Positions 1 to 9,802 are shown, counted from the stretch's first letter. The stretch is DNA of 64,000 nucleotides from Sphingobacteriales bacterium (GCA_018262795.1 JADFDM010000006.1:177319-241318), one strand, 5' to 3'. The notes: generated from the letters alone by a model not told the origin. Translations and numbers: made by a program.

Positions 1-943
1 GAGTGCGTTTTAGAAAGCCTTCTTTAATCAGGAAGGGTTCGTACACTTCCTCTATGGTTCCGGCTTCTTCGCCCACAGCCGTTGCAATGGTGGTAATGCC
101 CACCGGACCGCCTTTGAATTTATCAATGATAGCAGACAGGATTCGATTATCCATTTCATCCAAGCCATATTGATCTACGTTGAGGGCTTCGAGCGAATAC
201 TTAGCAATGTCAAAAGTAATAGTGCCATCGCCTTTCACTTGAGCAAAATCGCGCACCCTGCGCAACAGCAAGTTGGCAATACGCGGAGTGCCTCGGCTTC
301 TGCGCGCTATCTCATAAGCAGCATCCTCCGCAATTTCCGCCTTCAGAATTTTTGCTGATCGCTTAATGATATTCTTGAGCACCGTAGCATCGTAGTACTC
401 CATGCGGAAGGTAATGCCAAAGCGCGCCCGCAAAGGAGAAGTGAGCAAGCCCGAACGGGTGGTAGCTCCCACTAAGGTGAATGGATTCAGCCCTATTTGC
501 ACACTGCGAGCATTGGGGCCGGTGTCAATCATTATATCAATCTTATAATCCTCCATAGCGCTGTAGAGGTATTCCTCCACCACAGGCGACAGTCGGTGTA
601 TTTCATCAATAAACAGCACATCGTTCGGCTCCAAATTGCTGAGTAGCCCGGCCAAGTCACCCGGCTTTTCTAACACCGGGCCGGAGGTCACTTTGATATT
701 CACCTGCATCTCATTTGCGACAATATAAGAGAGCGTGGTTTTACCCAAACCCGGAGGGCCGTGCAACAGCACGTGGTCTAAGGCTTCGTTTCTGCGTTTG
801 GCGGCTTCAATAAAAACAAAGAGATTATCAATAGTTTTGGGTTGCCCCATAAAATCATCTAAAGCCTTCGGGCGGAGCGCTCTTTCCGCCTCCACTTCTT
901 CGGGGCTGAGGTTTGATTTATCGGGGTCTATATTCAGGTTCAT
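1..943 (-). CDS. ruvB: Holliday junction branch migration helicase RuvB (3' end outside window)
   Basis: This AAA+ ATPase is the motor that, with RuvA, drives Holliday junction branch migration in recombinational repair. Read from the ATG at 943 toward base 1, the frame gives the RuvB order: a short N-terminus with [12 protein letters not shown], Walker [10 protein letters not shown], Walker [10 protein letters not shown], the [16 protein letters not shown] segment, sensor motif [18 protein letters not shown], then the winged-helix part with [18 protein letters not shown] and [14 protein letters not shown]. About 314 codons are present. RuvB is usually about 340 residues, so only the last few dozen codons lie beyond the left edge. 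No partner gene is visible upstream, where a repeat protein is divergently transcribed. The family call is near certain. Confidence 0.97.
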   Translation of the reverse strand, partial: MNLNIDPDKSNLSPEEVEAERALRPKALDDFMGQPKTIDNLFVFIEAAKRRNEALDHVLLHGPPGLGKTTLSYIVANEMQVNIKVTSGPVLEKPGDLAGLLSNLEPNDVLFIDEIHRLSPVVEEYLYSAMEDYKIDIMIDTGPNARSVQIGLNPFTLVGATTRSGLLTSPLRARFGITFRMEYYDATVLKNIIKRSAKILKAEIAEDAAYEIARRSRGTPRIANLLLRRVRDFAQVKGDGTITFDIAKYSLEALNVDQYGLDEMDNRILSAIIDKFKGGPVGITTIATAVGEEAGTIEEVYEPFLIKEGFLKRT

Positions 944-1085
944 GCCGTGGCGAATTTAATTATTTGCGCTTCTTCTCCTCTCTCTTTCCATGAACAACAC
1001 TGCCTGTTAATTTGAGCCTCTCCCCCAAATGGGGGATATAGCTTTTACACGATTAGTCTTACTTTGCGATTAAATTGGAAATTAT

Positions 1086-2138
1086 ATGCGTTTCAAGTCT
1101 ATACTCCTCCTTTGCTTTTCATCTCTGCAAATTGGATTGTTTGCCCAAGGCGATATCCAGCTATTGCCTTTTGTAGGGAAGGATAATTCAGAAGTAGTGA
1201 TGGCTTACCATCGTAAAACCGGAAAATCGGTAGAATGGTATTATGACGAAGCGGAAAAGAAAATGGCAAAAGCTAATGCAGGTTTTCAGTTACCGGCCAG
1301 CACAGGTATTACGGCCAACGCAATGATGAAAGCTTATATTGGTTCAGATGGCTCCGAAGTGATATTAGTGTGGAATACCGCTACCGGTCAATCTGTATCC
1401 TGGTATTATGATGAGGCCGATAAAAAGATGAAGCAGGCCACGGCAAATTATCAGTTGCCCCAAAGTATTGGGCTTTCAGGCAGTGTTCACATGTTCCCTT
1501 ACATTGGTAGCGATGGCTCCGAAGTAGTGCTTTGCTGGGAAACGGCCTCCGGTAAATCAGTTTCCTTTTATTTCGATAACGCCTCCAAGAAATTCGTAAA
1601 GTCCTCTGCAGAATATCAGTTGCCTTCTTCTACGGGAATTGCGGGTAAAATAATGATGCACCCATATATCGGTAAGGATGGCAGCGAAGTGATATTAGTT
1701 TGGGATGCCAACTCCGGCAAATCCGTTTCCTATTATTTTGACAACAGCGAAAAGAGATTTCAGAAAGCGACCGAGCCGTATCAACTACCCGCCAACCCCG
1801 GGGTATCAGGCAACGTGATGATGTATCCGTATATCGGTAATGATAAGAACGAGGTCATTTTAATATGGAGTGTGATCAATGGCGCTTCAATGCTGTGGTA
1901 TTACGATGAGTTGGAGAAGCGACTCATCAAATCGAAATCAGATTTTCAGTTGCCCACCAACACCGGTATTGCTCAAAACGTGATGATGGTTCCCTTTGTG
2001 GAGGAACATCACGATGAGGTGATCTACATCTGGAATTCGGGCACCGGAGTTTCTGCCAATTATTTCTTTAACGATAAAGACCGGAAATATCTGAAGTCAA
2101 AACCCGAGTATCAGTTGCCGGCTAATCCTTTGCAGTAA
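1086..2138 (+). CDS. Exported protein made of six 55-residue tandem repeats
   Basis: I do not recognise a named family. Residues 1-21 form a signal peptide (hydrophobic core LLLCFSSLQIGLF, then AQ). The rest is almost entirely six tandem repeats with an exact 55-residue period. The conserved Gly of the YIGxDGSEV motif falls at residues 31, 86, 141, 196 and 251, and repeat six is degenerate at 306. Each unit has the order PYIGxDGSEVILVW, SGKSVSYYFD, a charged KRFxKA segment and YQLP, which looks like short beta strands with a turn. The protein ends right after the last YQLPANP with no sorting domain, so it may be periplasmic or an outer-surface protein exported without a T9SS tag. Six such units would suit a beta-propeller or a lectin-like ring, but that is inference. 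It stands alone, with ruvB divergent upstream. Confidence 0.85.
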   Translation: MRFKSILLLCFSSLQIGLFAQGDIQLLPFVGKDNSEVVMAYHRKTGKSVEWYYDEAEKKMAKANAGFQLPASTGITANAMMKAYIGSDGSEVILVWNTATGQSVSWYYDEADKKMKQATANYQLPQSIGLSGSVHMFPYIGSDGSEVVLCWETASGKSVSFYFDNASKKFVKSSAEYQLPSSTGIAGKIMMHPYIGKDGSEVILVWDANSGKSVSYYFDNSEKRFQKATEPYQLPANPGVSGNVMMYPYIGNDKNEVILIWSVINGASMLWYYDELEKRLIKSKSDFQLPTNTGIAQNVMMVPFVEEHHDEVIYIWNSGTGVSANYFFNDKDRKYLKSKPEYQLPANPLQ

Positions 2139-2187
2139 AGCAGCCCTTCTACCTTCAGCCGCCCTATCTCACCTTGCCTGAGTAACA

Positions 2188-2216
2188 TTTTACAATTTCG
2201 TGACATTTTATGTTTG
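2188..2216 (+). promoter_or_regulatory. Candidate Bacteroidota sigma-A promoter for the tandem T9SS cargo genes
   Basis: TATGTTTG at 2209-2216 is an exact match to the Bacteroidota -7 consensus TAnnTTTG. A weak TTTT at 2188-2191 lies 17 bp upstream in the -33 position, where the consensus is TTTG. The start codon at 2265 lies about 49 bp downstream. The -33 half is poor, so this is a candidate only. Confidence 0.4.
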
Positions 2217-2264
2217 TTAGCTAACCTAAAACAATCTAACTTACATTAAAATTTGTCATAACTG

Positions 2265-3701
2265 ATGCGCCTGCTGCTGTTATTTTCTCTGTTTTTCGCT
2301 ATCACTAATTTATATGGGCAGAACGGTTTTCTGCGTTACTACGATGGCTATCCCAATGGGGGAGTACCCTATTGCCTGGAAAAAACACCCGATGGCGGAT
2401 TCCTGATTGGTGGCAATGCAGGCGACCCTGATACGCCTTCAATTGCAGCCATGCAGCTCATGAAGATTGATGCAGCAGGAAATAAAATATGGGAAGTGCG
2501 AGATCATGAAACCAATTTCGACAACATACAGGATATGGTCGTATATGATGACAGCACTATTTTCTGTGCAGTGTCTTTAAATGTTAATCACATCGCTCTT
2601 GTAAAAAGAAATACCTCCGGTCATATTATTTGGATTAAACAGTTTTTTCAACCTGATACTATAGGCCATCTCTTGCGTATCATTAAAGTGCAGGATGGCA
2701 ATTTAGTTATAGCGGGAGACGTTAACAGAGCATTTGATTCCGATTCTGCCGAAAGCTTAATTTTAAAAGCCGATACGGCCGGAAACATACTTTGGCTGAC
2801 ACGCTATTTTTCACCACTCGGAAACGGAGCCGCTGATGTAATAGAAGCACCGGATTCCTCTTTATTTTTTGCCGGTAGGTTACACAGCATTGATACTGCT
2901 GCGCATCTGGATTATTTTTTTTGGATGTTAGGTAAACTCGATAAGCAGGGCAATTTACAATGGGTAAAAACGTATGATGACAGTAATGGTTATTGTTGGG
3001 GATTATCGCTTTTGAACAATGGCAACATTGCTTTAGCAGGTTCCGAACTGTCTCACGCTAAAATGCTGATTGTAAATGATACCGGGCTTGTTCTTACCAC
3101 CCAAATAGTGGACACCGCGTTACACCAAGAAACTTTTTTTTGGAGAATAAAGAGCAAGGATAATTCGATTGTATTATTGGAGTCTTATTTCCACGGAATC
3201 ACTAACGATTCATTCACAGACATAAAAATATTAAAATATTCATTGACGGCAGATTCGTTTTATTTCGAAAAATTATTCGGACAATTTAATTATCAGAATC
3301 CCCGCGATATGGAGTTGCTACCTAACGGAAGCATAGCCGTTACTTTTCACGAATTTGGCGATTCCAGCACTTGTTTTCATTGCACCGGCTTGCTGGTAGT
3401 GGACAGCACGGGGTGCAATCCCGATTTGTGTACTACCTCTATATCCGAAGTTGCTAAACCTAAATTACTTACAGTTTTCCCTAATCCGTGTTCAAATGTT
3501 TTAAATATTCGAAGCCCGGAAGGCGAGCTATTGCAGGATGTAAATATCACAGATGTTACCGGACAAGTAATATGGTCGAAAAGTTTTACAGGTGGAGTGC
3601 CGCAACTAAAAATTTCCTTGCCGGATATTGCCCGCAGTTTTTTATTGGTAAGAGCCAAAGCCGGAGGAAAGGATTATTATGCGAAAGTGATAAAAGAGTA
3701 A
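2265..3701 (+). CDS. T9SS-secreted beta-propeller-like protein, first of a tandem pair
   Basis: The protein (478 residues) starts with a signal peptide ending near LYGQ (residue 19). It continues as a chain of loosely repeated units of the type PDGGFLIGG, IKVQDGNLVIAG, IEAPDSSLFFAG and LLNNGNIALAG, each followed by a KxDxxGNxxW strand. This pattern is typical of Kelch-like or delta-60 beta-propellers. The last ~75 residues are a type A type IX secretion sorting domain: LTVFPNPCSNVLNI at its start, VTGQVIWSKSF in the middle, and a basic KVIKE end. The expected fate is export by Sec, passage through the T9SS and anchoring to the outer surface. The next gene encodes a paralogue 4 bp downstream, so the two are probably cotranscribed. 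No catalytic motif is visible; the ligand or role is unknown. Confidence 0.88.
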   Translation: MRLLLLFSLFFAITNLYGQNGFLRYYDGYPNGGVPYCLEKTPDGGFLIGGNAGDPDTPSIAAMQLMKIDAAGNKIWEVRDHETNFDNIQDMVVYDDSTIFCAVSLNVNHIALVKRNTSGHIIWIKQFFQPDTIGHLLRIIKVQDGNLVIAGDVNRAFDSDSAESLILKADTAGNILWLTRYFSPLGNGAADVIEAPDSSLFFAGRLHSIDTAAHLDYFFWMLGKLDKQGNLQWVKTYDDSNGYCWGLSLLNNGNIALAGSELSHAKMLIVNDTGLVLTTQIVDTALHQETFFWRIKSKDNSIVLLESYFHGITNDSFTDIKILKYSLTADSFYFEKLFGQFNYQNPRDMELLPNGSIAVTFHEFGDSSTCFHCTGLLVVDSTGCNPDLCTTSISEVAKPKLLTVFPNPCSNVLNIRSPEGELLQDVNITDVTGQVIWSKSFTGGVPQLKISLPDIARSFLLVRAKAGGKDYYAKVIKE

Positions 3702-3705
3702 TATA

Positions 3706-5184
3706 ATGAAGATGAAACTAATTATATCCAATTGCCTTTACGTGGTTCTGTTCATGGGGCTGTTTGTTGTTAGGCTAAACGCACAAAATACATTTGTGCG
3801 TTTCTATAACGGAATTCCTACCGGAGGCATCCCTTATTGTGTTGAAAGTACAACAGATGGCGGTTATTTAATAGGGGGCTATAATGGCCAATTGGATAGT
3901 TTTAATGTTATCAATATGCAAGTGCGTAAAGTGGATGCCAATGGCAACGAAATATGGAAAAGAGAAGATAATGTAAGAGGATGGGATATGGTACATGACA
4001 TAGTCATTAACGAGGATCACACTTTTTATGAGGCTTGTGAACTTGGATTTAAGCCCGGATTATGTAAGCGCGATACAGATGGTACCTTGCGGTGGGCTAA
4101 AGTTTATACTACTAACGACACAAGTGGCACCTTCTTTTCAATCATAAAAGCTACTGACGGTAATTTGGTTATGGTTGGCGGAATAACGCCCGACTCAATT
4201 CCCGATATTAATATATTAGTTCAAAAAACGGACACCGAAGGCAACATAATATGGAGGCGAATTATACCTCAAACGATGAGCGGTGCTGCTTCGAGCATTA
4301 TAGAAACCTTTGACTCAAGTTATCTGATTACCGGCTACACTCAAAATGATTACCCCAATATTTACAATGCAACTACTCAACAGTTTTTTCTGCTAAAAAT
4401 AGAAGGTGACGGCACTATTGATTATTACAAAACATACGGAGATACAGCCAAGGGGGCTGATGCACAGTCAATTGCCCAGTCACCCAATGGCGACATCCTT
4501 ATTGCGGGGAGTTTTACAGACATAACCCCCAACTCTAACGAGGCAGCTTTTTACACACTGGATGATACCGGTAAACTTATTCATACCTACTTCGATACTA
4601 TTGATCATCAAAATTTCTTTACTACCTGCAAAATACATAACGGGGATTTATACCTGCTTGAACGAGTGGGAAAAAACCAAAACAATGATTCTTCTACCGA
4701 TATAAAGGTAATTAAGTATGCTTTGAGCACGAATACGATTGTTTTTGAGAACCTGTTTCAAATAATTGGAGTACAGGGTCCGGCAGATATGCTCGTGAAT
4801 AATGATGGAAGTATAATTATTGCCTTTACACAAAGCGATACAGGTGCTTGCTATGTCTGTACCGGTTTGGCAAAATTAGACAGCAGCGGTTGTGTTACAG
4901 ATTGGTGCTATACAGGAGTAAGCATAATAGAAGGCGAGCCTACAGTAACTGTTTTCCCTAACCCCTTTAATAACGAGTTGATGATAGAACCCGAAGATGT
5001 TCCCAAAGGAACAATTATTGAACTATATAACCTGACCGGTGCCCTTGTTAAACCACCCATTTCGGTAACAGGGACTGACAAAACAGAAATAGACACTAAA
5101 GAATTGCCAAACGGATTTTACTTGCTGAATGTACAATATAAAACTTTTAGAAAAGTGTATAAATTGATAAAGATGTATAATTAA
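3706..5184 (+). CDS. T9SS-secreted beta-propeller-like protein, second of a tandem pair
   Basis: This 492-residue paralogue of the preceding gene shares its layout and clear local similarity at the N-terminus: RFYNGIPTGGIPYCVES here against RYYDGYPNGGVPYCLEK there. It has a signal peptide ending at LNAQ, TDGGYLIGG-type repeat units, and a closing segment CxxCTGLAKLDSSGC that parallels CFHCTGLLVVDSTGC in the first copy. A type A T9SS sorting domain follows (VTVFPNPFNNELMI, LYNLTGALV, ending KVYKLIKMYN). Tandem gene duplication followed by divergence is the simplest origin. The cysteine pairs before the sorting domain are conserved between copies and may form disulfides at the cell surface. Function is unknown. 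Confidence 0.88.
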   Translation: MKMKLIISNCLYVVLFMGLFVVRLNAQNTFVRFYNGIPTGGIPYCVESTTDGGYLIGGYNGQLDSFNVINMQVRKVDANGNEIWKREDNVRGWDMVHDIVINEDHTFYEACELGFKPGLCKRDTDGTLRWAKVYTTNDTSGTFFSIIKATDGNLVMVGGITPDSIPDINILVQKTDTEGNIIWRRIIPQTMSGAASSIIETFDSSYLITGYTQNDYPNIYNATTQQFFLLKIEGDGTIDYYKTYGDTAKGADAQSIAQSPNGDILIAGSFTDITPNSNEAAFYTLDDTGKLIHTYFDTIDHQNFFTTCKIHNGDLYLLERVGKNQNNDSSTDIKVIKYALSTNTIVFENLFQIIGVQGPADMLVNNDGSIIIAFTQSDTGACYVCTGLAKLDSSGCVTDWCYTGVSIIEGEPTVTVFPNPFNNELMIEPEDVPKGTIIELYNLTGALVKPPISVTGTDKTEIDTKELPNGFYLLNVQYKTFRKVYKLIKMYN

Positions 5185-5250
5185 CAGGGCTAACCCCATT
5201 AAGTAGATTAGCTCAAACAGCGTGTTTTCTCTCACAAAAACAACATAGTA

Positions 5251-6531
5251 ATGAAACCAAAACAACCAAACAGCGTAGTCCTACTACACAAAAGTAGGCA
5301 TTTGATTTACCTATGCTTATTCCAATTCCTCTTTTTACAATTATTTAGTCAACACTACCAATCGAGATATTAGTACACGGGTGAACAAAAATTTGATTTT
5401 AGCAATAACACAAAGTCTAATTTACCCGGAACGCACGCTCAACACGCCAAGTATGTTGCCAATGGGGTATATTTTGTAGATGACGCGAACAACGCCTCAA
5501 TTGAGTTCAGTGTTTCAGATAATTATGTATATGATGCTACAGGCAATCAAATTGAGGCGTATGATCTTGTTTCCCAATCTTTAGGTCCGTTATTTCTTAA
5601 AGATGACGCTGTTATTGGCGAAACGACTATTACAGTATCAGTTGGCGGTAAGTTAGGTATTGTACCAAAGCCTGGTGACGAATGTAGCCAGTATTACATT
5701 TTTTATTCCACTAGTACTGTTACGTCAGCCCCATCAACCGGGGGGAGATCAACAGCCGGTTTATATTACGCACTTTACGACAAGGACAACGTAAATGACC
5801 CATTAACTACCAACAACATTGTAAGCGAAATTGCACTCTGTGGTGGTCCCACGCCATGCGCTTTGTTTCCCAGTTCCTTTGCAATAGGCAAACGGCAAGC
5901 AAACGGCAACCGTTACTTGTATGCGGTAGAACCATATATGAACGGAACAACAGTATGGACAAGGGTTAATAAATATACCCTAAGCGCGTTAGGCGTGAGC
6001 AGTGCTAACGTTCTTGTTACTTTACAGGGTAAAATTGTACCATCCGAAGTTGAACTATCACATGACCAATCAAAACTTGCGTTTGCGAGAAGCAAACCAT
6101 ACAGTGTTAATACGTCAGTTCCTAATACTGATTTAGTAGTTCTAAATTTAGATGCGAATGGTGATTTATTAACCACTAATAAATATGATATTTTAAATGA
6201 CGATGCCTTACAATATACAGGCATTGAATTTGACCCGACAACGACAAACCTTTATTTAAACCGGGGAGGAGATGGCATTCATATTTTCACCTTAAGTCCA
6301 GGGACTTTTAACTATGCTGCTATAAACTCATCCTCATATGATTATACATGGAGTCAGTTAGAATTAAGCGATTATACCGGCAAAGAGCATAAAGTCATTA
6401 ACGTATCCTCTGACATAGGAAACAAAAGCCTGTGCAATATCAACATTCGTGATCTTCCTTCGGGTAACTATGTTCTGGGTTTGAAAGATGGAACCGAAGT
6501 ATTAAAGACGCAAAGATTTACAAAGCAGTAA
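5251..6531 (+). pseudogene. Broken T9SS cargo gene: in-frame TAG at codon 41 and a shortened sorting domain
   Basis: From ATG 5251 the frame reads a plausible signal peptide (core IYLCLFQFLFLQLFSQ), then meets TAG at 5371-5373. After the TAG the same frame stays open for 385 codons to the stop at 6529-6531. The downstream sequence is clearly protein-like: YVANGVYFVDDANN, GKLGIVPKPGDECSQYYIFY, and DLVVLNLDANGDLLTTNKYD. The IVPKPG...YYIF pattern resembles the N-terminal propeller found in many Bacteroidota T9SS cargo proteins (recalled, not searched). The end, NINIRDLPSGNYVLGLKDG, is the last third of a type A sorting domain. However, the usual VFPNP start and first strands are missing, because the text jumps straight from YDYTWSQLELS to DYTGKE. 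Two lesions, a nonsense codon and an internal deletion, suggest a pseudogene. An ATG at 5863 could still start a 222-residue leaderless fragment, which would not be exported. Confidence 0.72.
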
Positions 6532-6590
6532 TGCTTACTTTTAAAAAATGGGATGTCGGCTTCGAATCAAAGCACGTTTCCCCTTTTACT

Positions 6591-7778
6591 TTATTTCCTC
6601 TTCTGCTTCTTCCTTCTCTTAATCTCCTTATTAATCAAAGCCAGTTCTCGACCGGTCTGTCCGGCTACGGAAGTGTTTTCTTGTGCACGTCTGATAAGGT
6701 AAGGGATCACTTCCTTCACGGGGCCGTAGGGCAAATACTTCGTAGCATTAAAGCCCGCCTGCGCTTGATTGAAAGTAACATTATCGCCCATGCCATAGAG
6801 TTGAGAGAATACTACCTTTTCAGTTTTTGGGTCTATTTTTCGCTGTAGCATTTCGCGCATGGCTCGCAGATTGCTGTACTCGTTTTGAGAAGCCACACAG
6901 GTATACACCCACTCATGATGATCGAGACACACCTCCACCGCTTTATCAAAATCAGCATCCACCTTCTGCTTGTTTTCGTGAATGGGCGATTTGTAATTCA
7001 TTTCGGCAGCGCGTTCTCTTTCTATTTCCATATAAGCCCCGCGGACTAATTTCAACCCCAGGTAATACCCTCCGGCTTTTGCTTTTTTTATTTGCTCGTT
7101 CAGGTAAGCGATTCGATCCCAACGATACATTTGCAGCGTGTTGCACACCACACATTTCTCGCGATTAAAGCGGCTCATCAACTCTTCCACCATATTATCC
7201 AAGGCATCTTGTATCCAGGTTTCCTCTGCATCCAAATAGAGCATCACATTTTTGCGGTCGGCCACTTGGCACAATTCTTCGAAGCGCTGCTGCACCCGAT
7301 GCCATTCCTTCTGTTCCGCAGCCGATAACTTTTCCTCTTTCTGCACCTTCTCTAATAGTGCCATCCGTGCAAAGCCAGTGGGTTTTAGGCAAACAGCCGT
7401 TACCGCTCTATTGACTCCCGCAAATTCTATGGCCTCCGTGTTTTTCTTCAAAGCCTTATCAAAATCAGCTTCCGACTCTTTCAGTTCTACCCCATAATTC
7501 AGCAATACTCCCACTCCGGCTTTCTGTAAGGCTTCGATGGTGAGTTTGCATTCCTCAAAAGTTTCTCCGCCACAGAAATGGTCATACACTGTCCACTTAA
7601 AAACGGGCGAAACCGGCAGGTGAAGTTTCAGCGCCAGCATGGCCAGCGAACTTCCGGCTCGCACAAACAAATTATTTCCTACTACTGAAAAGAGAGCCTT
7701 TGCTTTTTGCAACGCTGTATCGCTTTTCGCGGCAAAGGCCGATTGGGTGTTTTCAAAAATATCGGGTGATATTTCCAT
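6591..7778 (-). CDS. Proline dehydrogenase (monofunctional PRODH)
   Basis: This FAD-dependent enzyme oxidises L-proline to delta-1-pyrroline-5-carboxylate and passes electrons to quinones. The 395-residue product has the family's TIM-barrel signatures: an N-terminal FKWTVYDHFCGGE segment, GLKLVRGAYMEIERERA, SQNEYSNLRAMREM, FSQLYGMGDNVTFN and the substrate-binding C-terminal YLIRRAQENTS, whose paired arginines hold the proline carboxylate. The length fits the short PRODH form rather than bifunctional PutA. No P5C dehydrogenase gene is adjacent, so the second step must be encoded elsewhere. It converges on the broken cargo gene with 59 bp between them and ends in a basic KRRKKQKRK tail. Confidence 0.93.
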   Translation of the reverse strand: MEISPDIFENTQSAFAAKSDTALQKAKALFSVVGNNLFVRAGSSLAMLALKLHLPVSPVFKWTVYDHFCGGETFEECKLTIEALQKAGVGVLLNYGVELKESEADFDKALKKNTEAIEFAGVNRAVTAVCLKPTGFARMALLEKVQKEEKLSAAEQKEWHRVQQRFEELCQVADRKNVMLYLDAEETWIQDALDNMVEELMSRFNREKCVVCNTLQMYRWDRIAYLNEQIKKAKAGGYYLGLKLVRGAYMEIERERAAEMNYKSPIHENKQKVDADFDKAVEVCLDHHEWVYTCVASQNEYSNLRAMREMLQRKIDPKTEKVVFSQLYGMGDNVTFNQAQAGFNATKYLPYGPVKEVIPYLIRRAQENTSVAGQTGRELALINKEIKRRKKQKRK

Positions 7779-7898
7779 AAAGAAGAATTGGAAGCGAAGT
7801 TGAAAAAATCTCGCTACTTGCCAACTGATTTATCCGCGCAGCGATTTAAAATTTGAACCATCTTAATTTTTAACTTTAGCGCTCAAAGAATTCAGTGT

Positions 7899-9236
7899 AT
7901 GGAAATTGTTTTTCTGCTTGTGGGCTTAGTGATCGGCTTCGGACTGGCTTATTTTTTTCTGCGGGCCGGTAGTGCCGCAGTCTTGAGTGCAGCCGATGAA
8001 AAGGCACGCTTGCTCGAAGCAAATCTGATTGAGATGAAGAGTGAGTTAAAGACTCTATCGGACAGCAGTGAAACAAAACTAAAGGAGGAAAGAAGTCGAA
8101 TAGAAACCACCAAAGAGGAGTTGGCTACTGCCAAAAGCGAGAACCATAATCTACACCAAAAACTATCGGAACAGAAAGCAGAACTGGACGAACTGAATGC
8201 CAAGTTCACAAAGGAGTTTGAAAACCTTGCGAACCGTATATTAGAGGAGAAGGGAAAGAAGTTTACCGAGTTGAACGAAACGCAAATCAAAAATATACTG
8301 GACCCACTGCGCGACCGCATCAAGGACTTTGAAAATAAAATTCATCAAAACCATATTGAGCAGGAGAAAGAACGGAGTGCTTTGAAAGAACAACTGCGCA
8401 GCCTCACCGAGATGAACAAGCGCATGAGTGACGAAGCGCTGAACCTGACCCGAGCGCTGAAAGGCGAGGTGAAAACGCAGGGCAACTGGGGGGAGTTGAT
8501 TCTTGAAAAAATATTGGAGAAGTCGGGCTTGCGCAAAGGAGTGGAATACGATGTGCAGCAGAGTTTCACGCTCGATGATGGCAGCCGCTTGCAACCCGAT
8601 GTGGTGATTCACCTGCCCGATAGTAAGAACCTGATTGTAGATTCTAAGGTTTCACTCATTGCTTACGAGCGCTATAACTCTGCCGACACCAAAGAGGAGC
8701 AGGACAAATTTTTAAAAGAACACATTGCCAGTGTGCGCAGCCATGTAAAAGGTTTGAGCGGTAAGAATTATCAGAACCTGTACAACATCGGCAGCCCCGA
8801 CTTTGTGCTCATGTTTATTCCTATTGAACCGGCTTTTTCGCTGGCCGTAGGGAATGATGACGGCCTGTATCATGAAGCCTTTGACAAGAATGTGATCATT
8901 GTGAGCACTTCCACTTTGCTGGCCACCCTGCGCACCATTGATAACATTTGGAAACAGGAACGGCAGAATAAAAACGTAATGGAGATAGCGCGGCAAAGTG
9001 GAGAACTCTACGATAAGTTTTCGGGCGTGCTGGATGACTTTGTGAAAGTGGGCGGCAAAATGAAGGAGAGTAAGGACGTGTATGACGAAGCCATGAAAAA
9101 GTTGCACACGGGGCGCGGCAATGTGATTGCTCGCTTTGAAAACTTGAGGATACTCGGTGCAAAAACTTCCAAAACCATCAACCCAAAAATAGTAGATAGA
9201 ACGGAGGATATGAACGAAGAAACACTGATCCCATAA
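7899..9236 (+). CDS. rmuC: RmuC family protein (membrane-anchored, nuclease-fold)
   Basis: RmuC-family proteins limit recombination at inverted repeats in E. coli and have a PD-(D/E)xK-like fold; the biochemical role is not settled. Residues 1-25 form one membrane anchor (LLVGLVIGFGLAYFFL). About residues 30-185 are a long charged coiled coil (repeated ELKTL, KEELATAKSE, KEQLRSLTEMNKR). The conserved RmuC domain follows from GNWGELILEKILEKSGLRKG, through LQPDVVIHLP and the NLIVDSKVSL active-site-like segment, to SPDFVLMFIPIEPAFSLAV. Length (445) is normal. The stop is two bases before the next ATG, so it is coupled to the membrane protein that follows. A weak promoter-like TTTG (7852) and TAACTTTA (7871) lie upstream with short spacing. 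Confidence 0.93.
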   Translation: MEIVFLLVGLVIGFGLAYFFLRAGSAAVLSAADEKARLLEANLIEMKSELKTLSDSSETKLKEERSRIETTKEELATAKSENHNLHQKLSEQKAELDELNAKFTKEFENLANRILEEKGKKFTELNETQIKNILDPLRDRIKDFENKIHQNHIEQEKERSALKEQLRSLTEMNKRMSDEALNLTRALKGEVKTQGNWGELILEKILEKSGLRKGVEYDVQQSFTLDDGSRLQPDVVIHLPDSKNLIVDSKVSLIAYERYNSADTKEEQDKFLKEHIASVRSHVKGLSGKNYQNLYNIGSPDFVLMFIPIEPAFSLAVGNDDGLYHEAFDKNVIIVSTSTLLATLRTIDNIWKQERQNKNVMEIARQSGELYDKFSGVLDDFVKVGGKMKESKDVYDEAMKKLHTGRGNVIARFENLRILGAKTSKTINPKIVDRTEDMNEETLIP

Positions 9237-9238
9237 TT

Positions 9239-9784
9239 ATGTTTACACTCATCATCTATATACTTATGGTGGCCACCGGTTTTATGATGGGCTACCTTTA
9301 TAAAAAGGCCAACACCACCTCGCGGCTATTAAGCCCCAAGCCCGATAAAGCCCTCAAAATATTTGTAGCCGTATTAGTGACAGCCGTCCTTATCACTTTC
9401 GGCCTTTCTTATTTTACTACTGAAGTGCTGCACTCCTCCGGTCTTCAGGAGGTGGACAAAATCAAGTATAACAATCTAAAGTCAGTGATGATTTTTGCCA
9501 TCAACATTTCCTTCTTCCTACTCATCATTCTTTCAAATGTCTATTCACAGTCGCTCAAGAAGTTTGCTGCGGTGCCTTACGTGCTGGCGTTCTGCTTTTA
9601 CATGTTGTTTATTCTGAAAGATGCTTACGTGATTACCGACTACTACCTGTTGTGGCAAAAATCGCTGCAACTGATTAAAGGCGATATTCCCGAACACACG
9701 CAACTCGCCTGGGCCAAATGTTTCCTCGGCTTGGTGGTGACTTCTTTTAATGCGTTGATGATTTGGTGGGGATTGAGGAAATAA
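9239..9784 (+). CDS. Five-helix integral membrane protein of unknown function
   Basis: This 181-residue protein is not a family I can name. Hydrophobicity suggests five membrane spans, at about residues 2-20, 41-60, 85-103, 110-132 and 158-178. Between spans 2 and 3 there is a polar loop (VLHSSGLQEVDKIKYNN), and a basic loop follows the first span (YKKANTTSR). No catalytic or transport motif is evident. It starts 2 bp after rmuC and ends 18 bp before the alkyltransferase gene, so the three are likely one transcript. The context (rmuC, ogt) gives only a loose hint toward DNA maintenance and may be incidental. Confidence 0.75.
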   Translation: MFTLIIYILMVATGFMMGYLYKKANTTSRLLSPKPDKALKIFVAVLVTAVLITFGLSYFTTEVLHSSGLQEVDKIKYNNLKSVMIFAINISFFLLIILSNVYSQSLKKFAAVPYVLAFCFYMLFILKDAYVITDYYLLWQKSLQLIKGDIPEHTQLAWAKCFLGLVVTSFNALMIWWGLRK

Positions 9785-9802
9785 ACCTTCTGCACACTTC
9801 CG

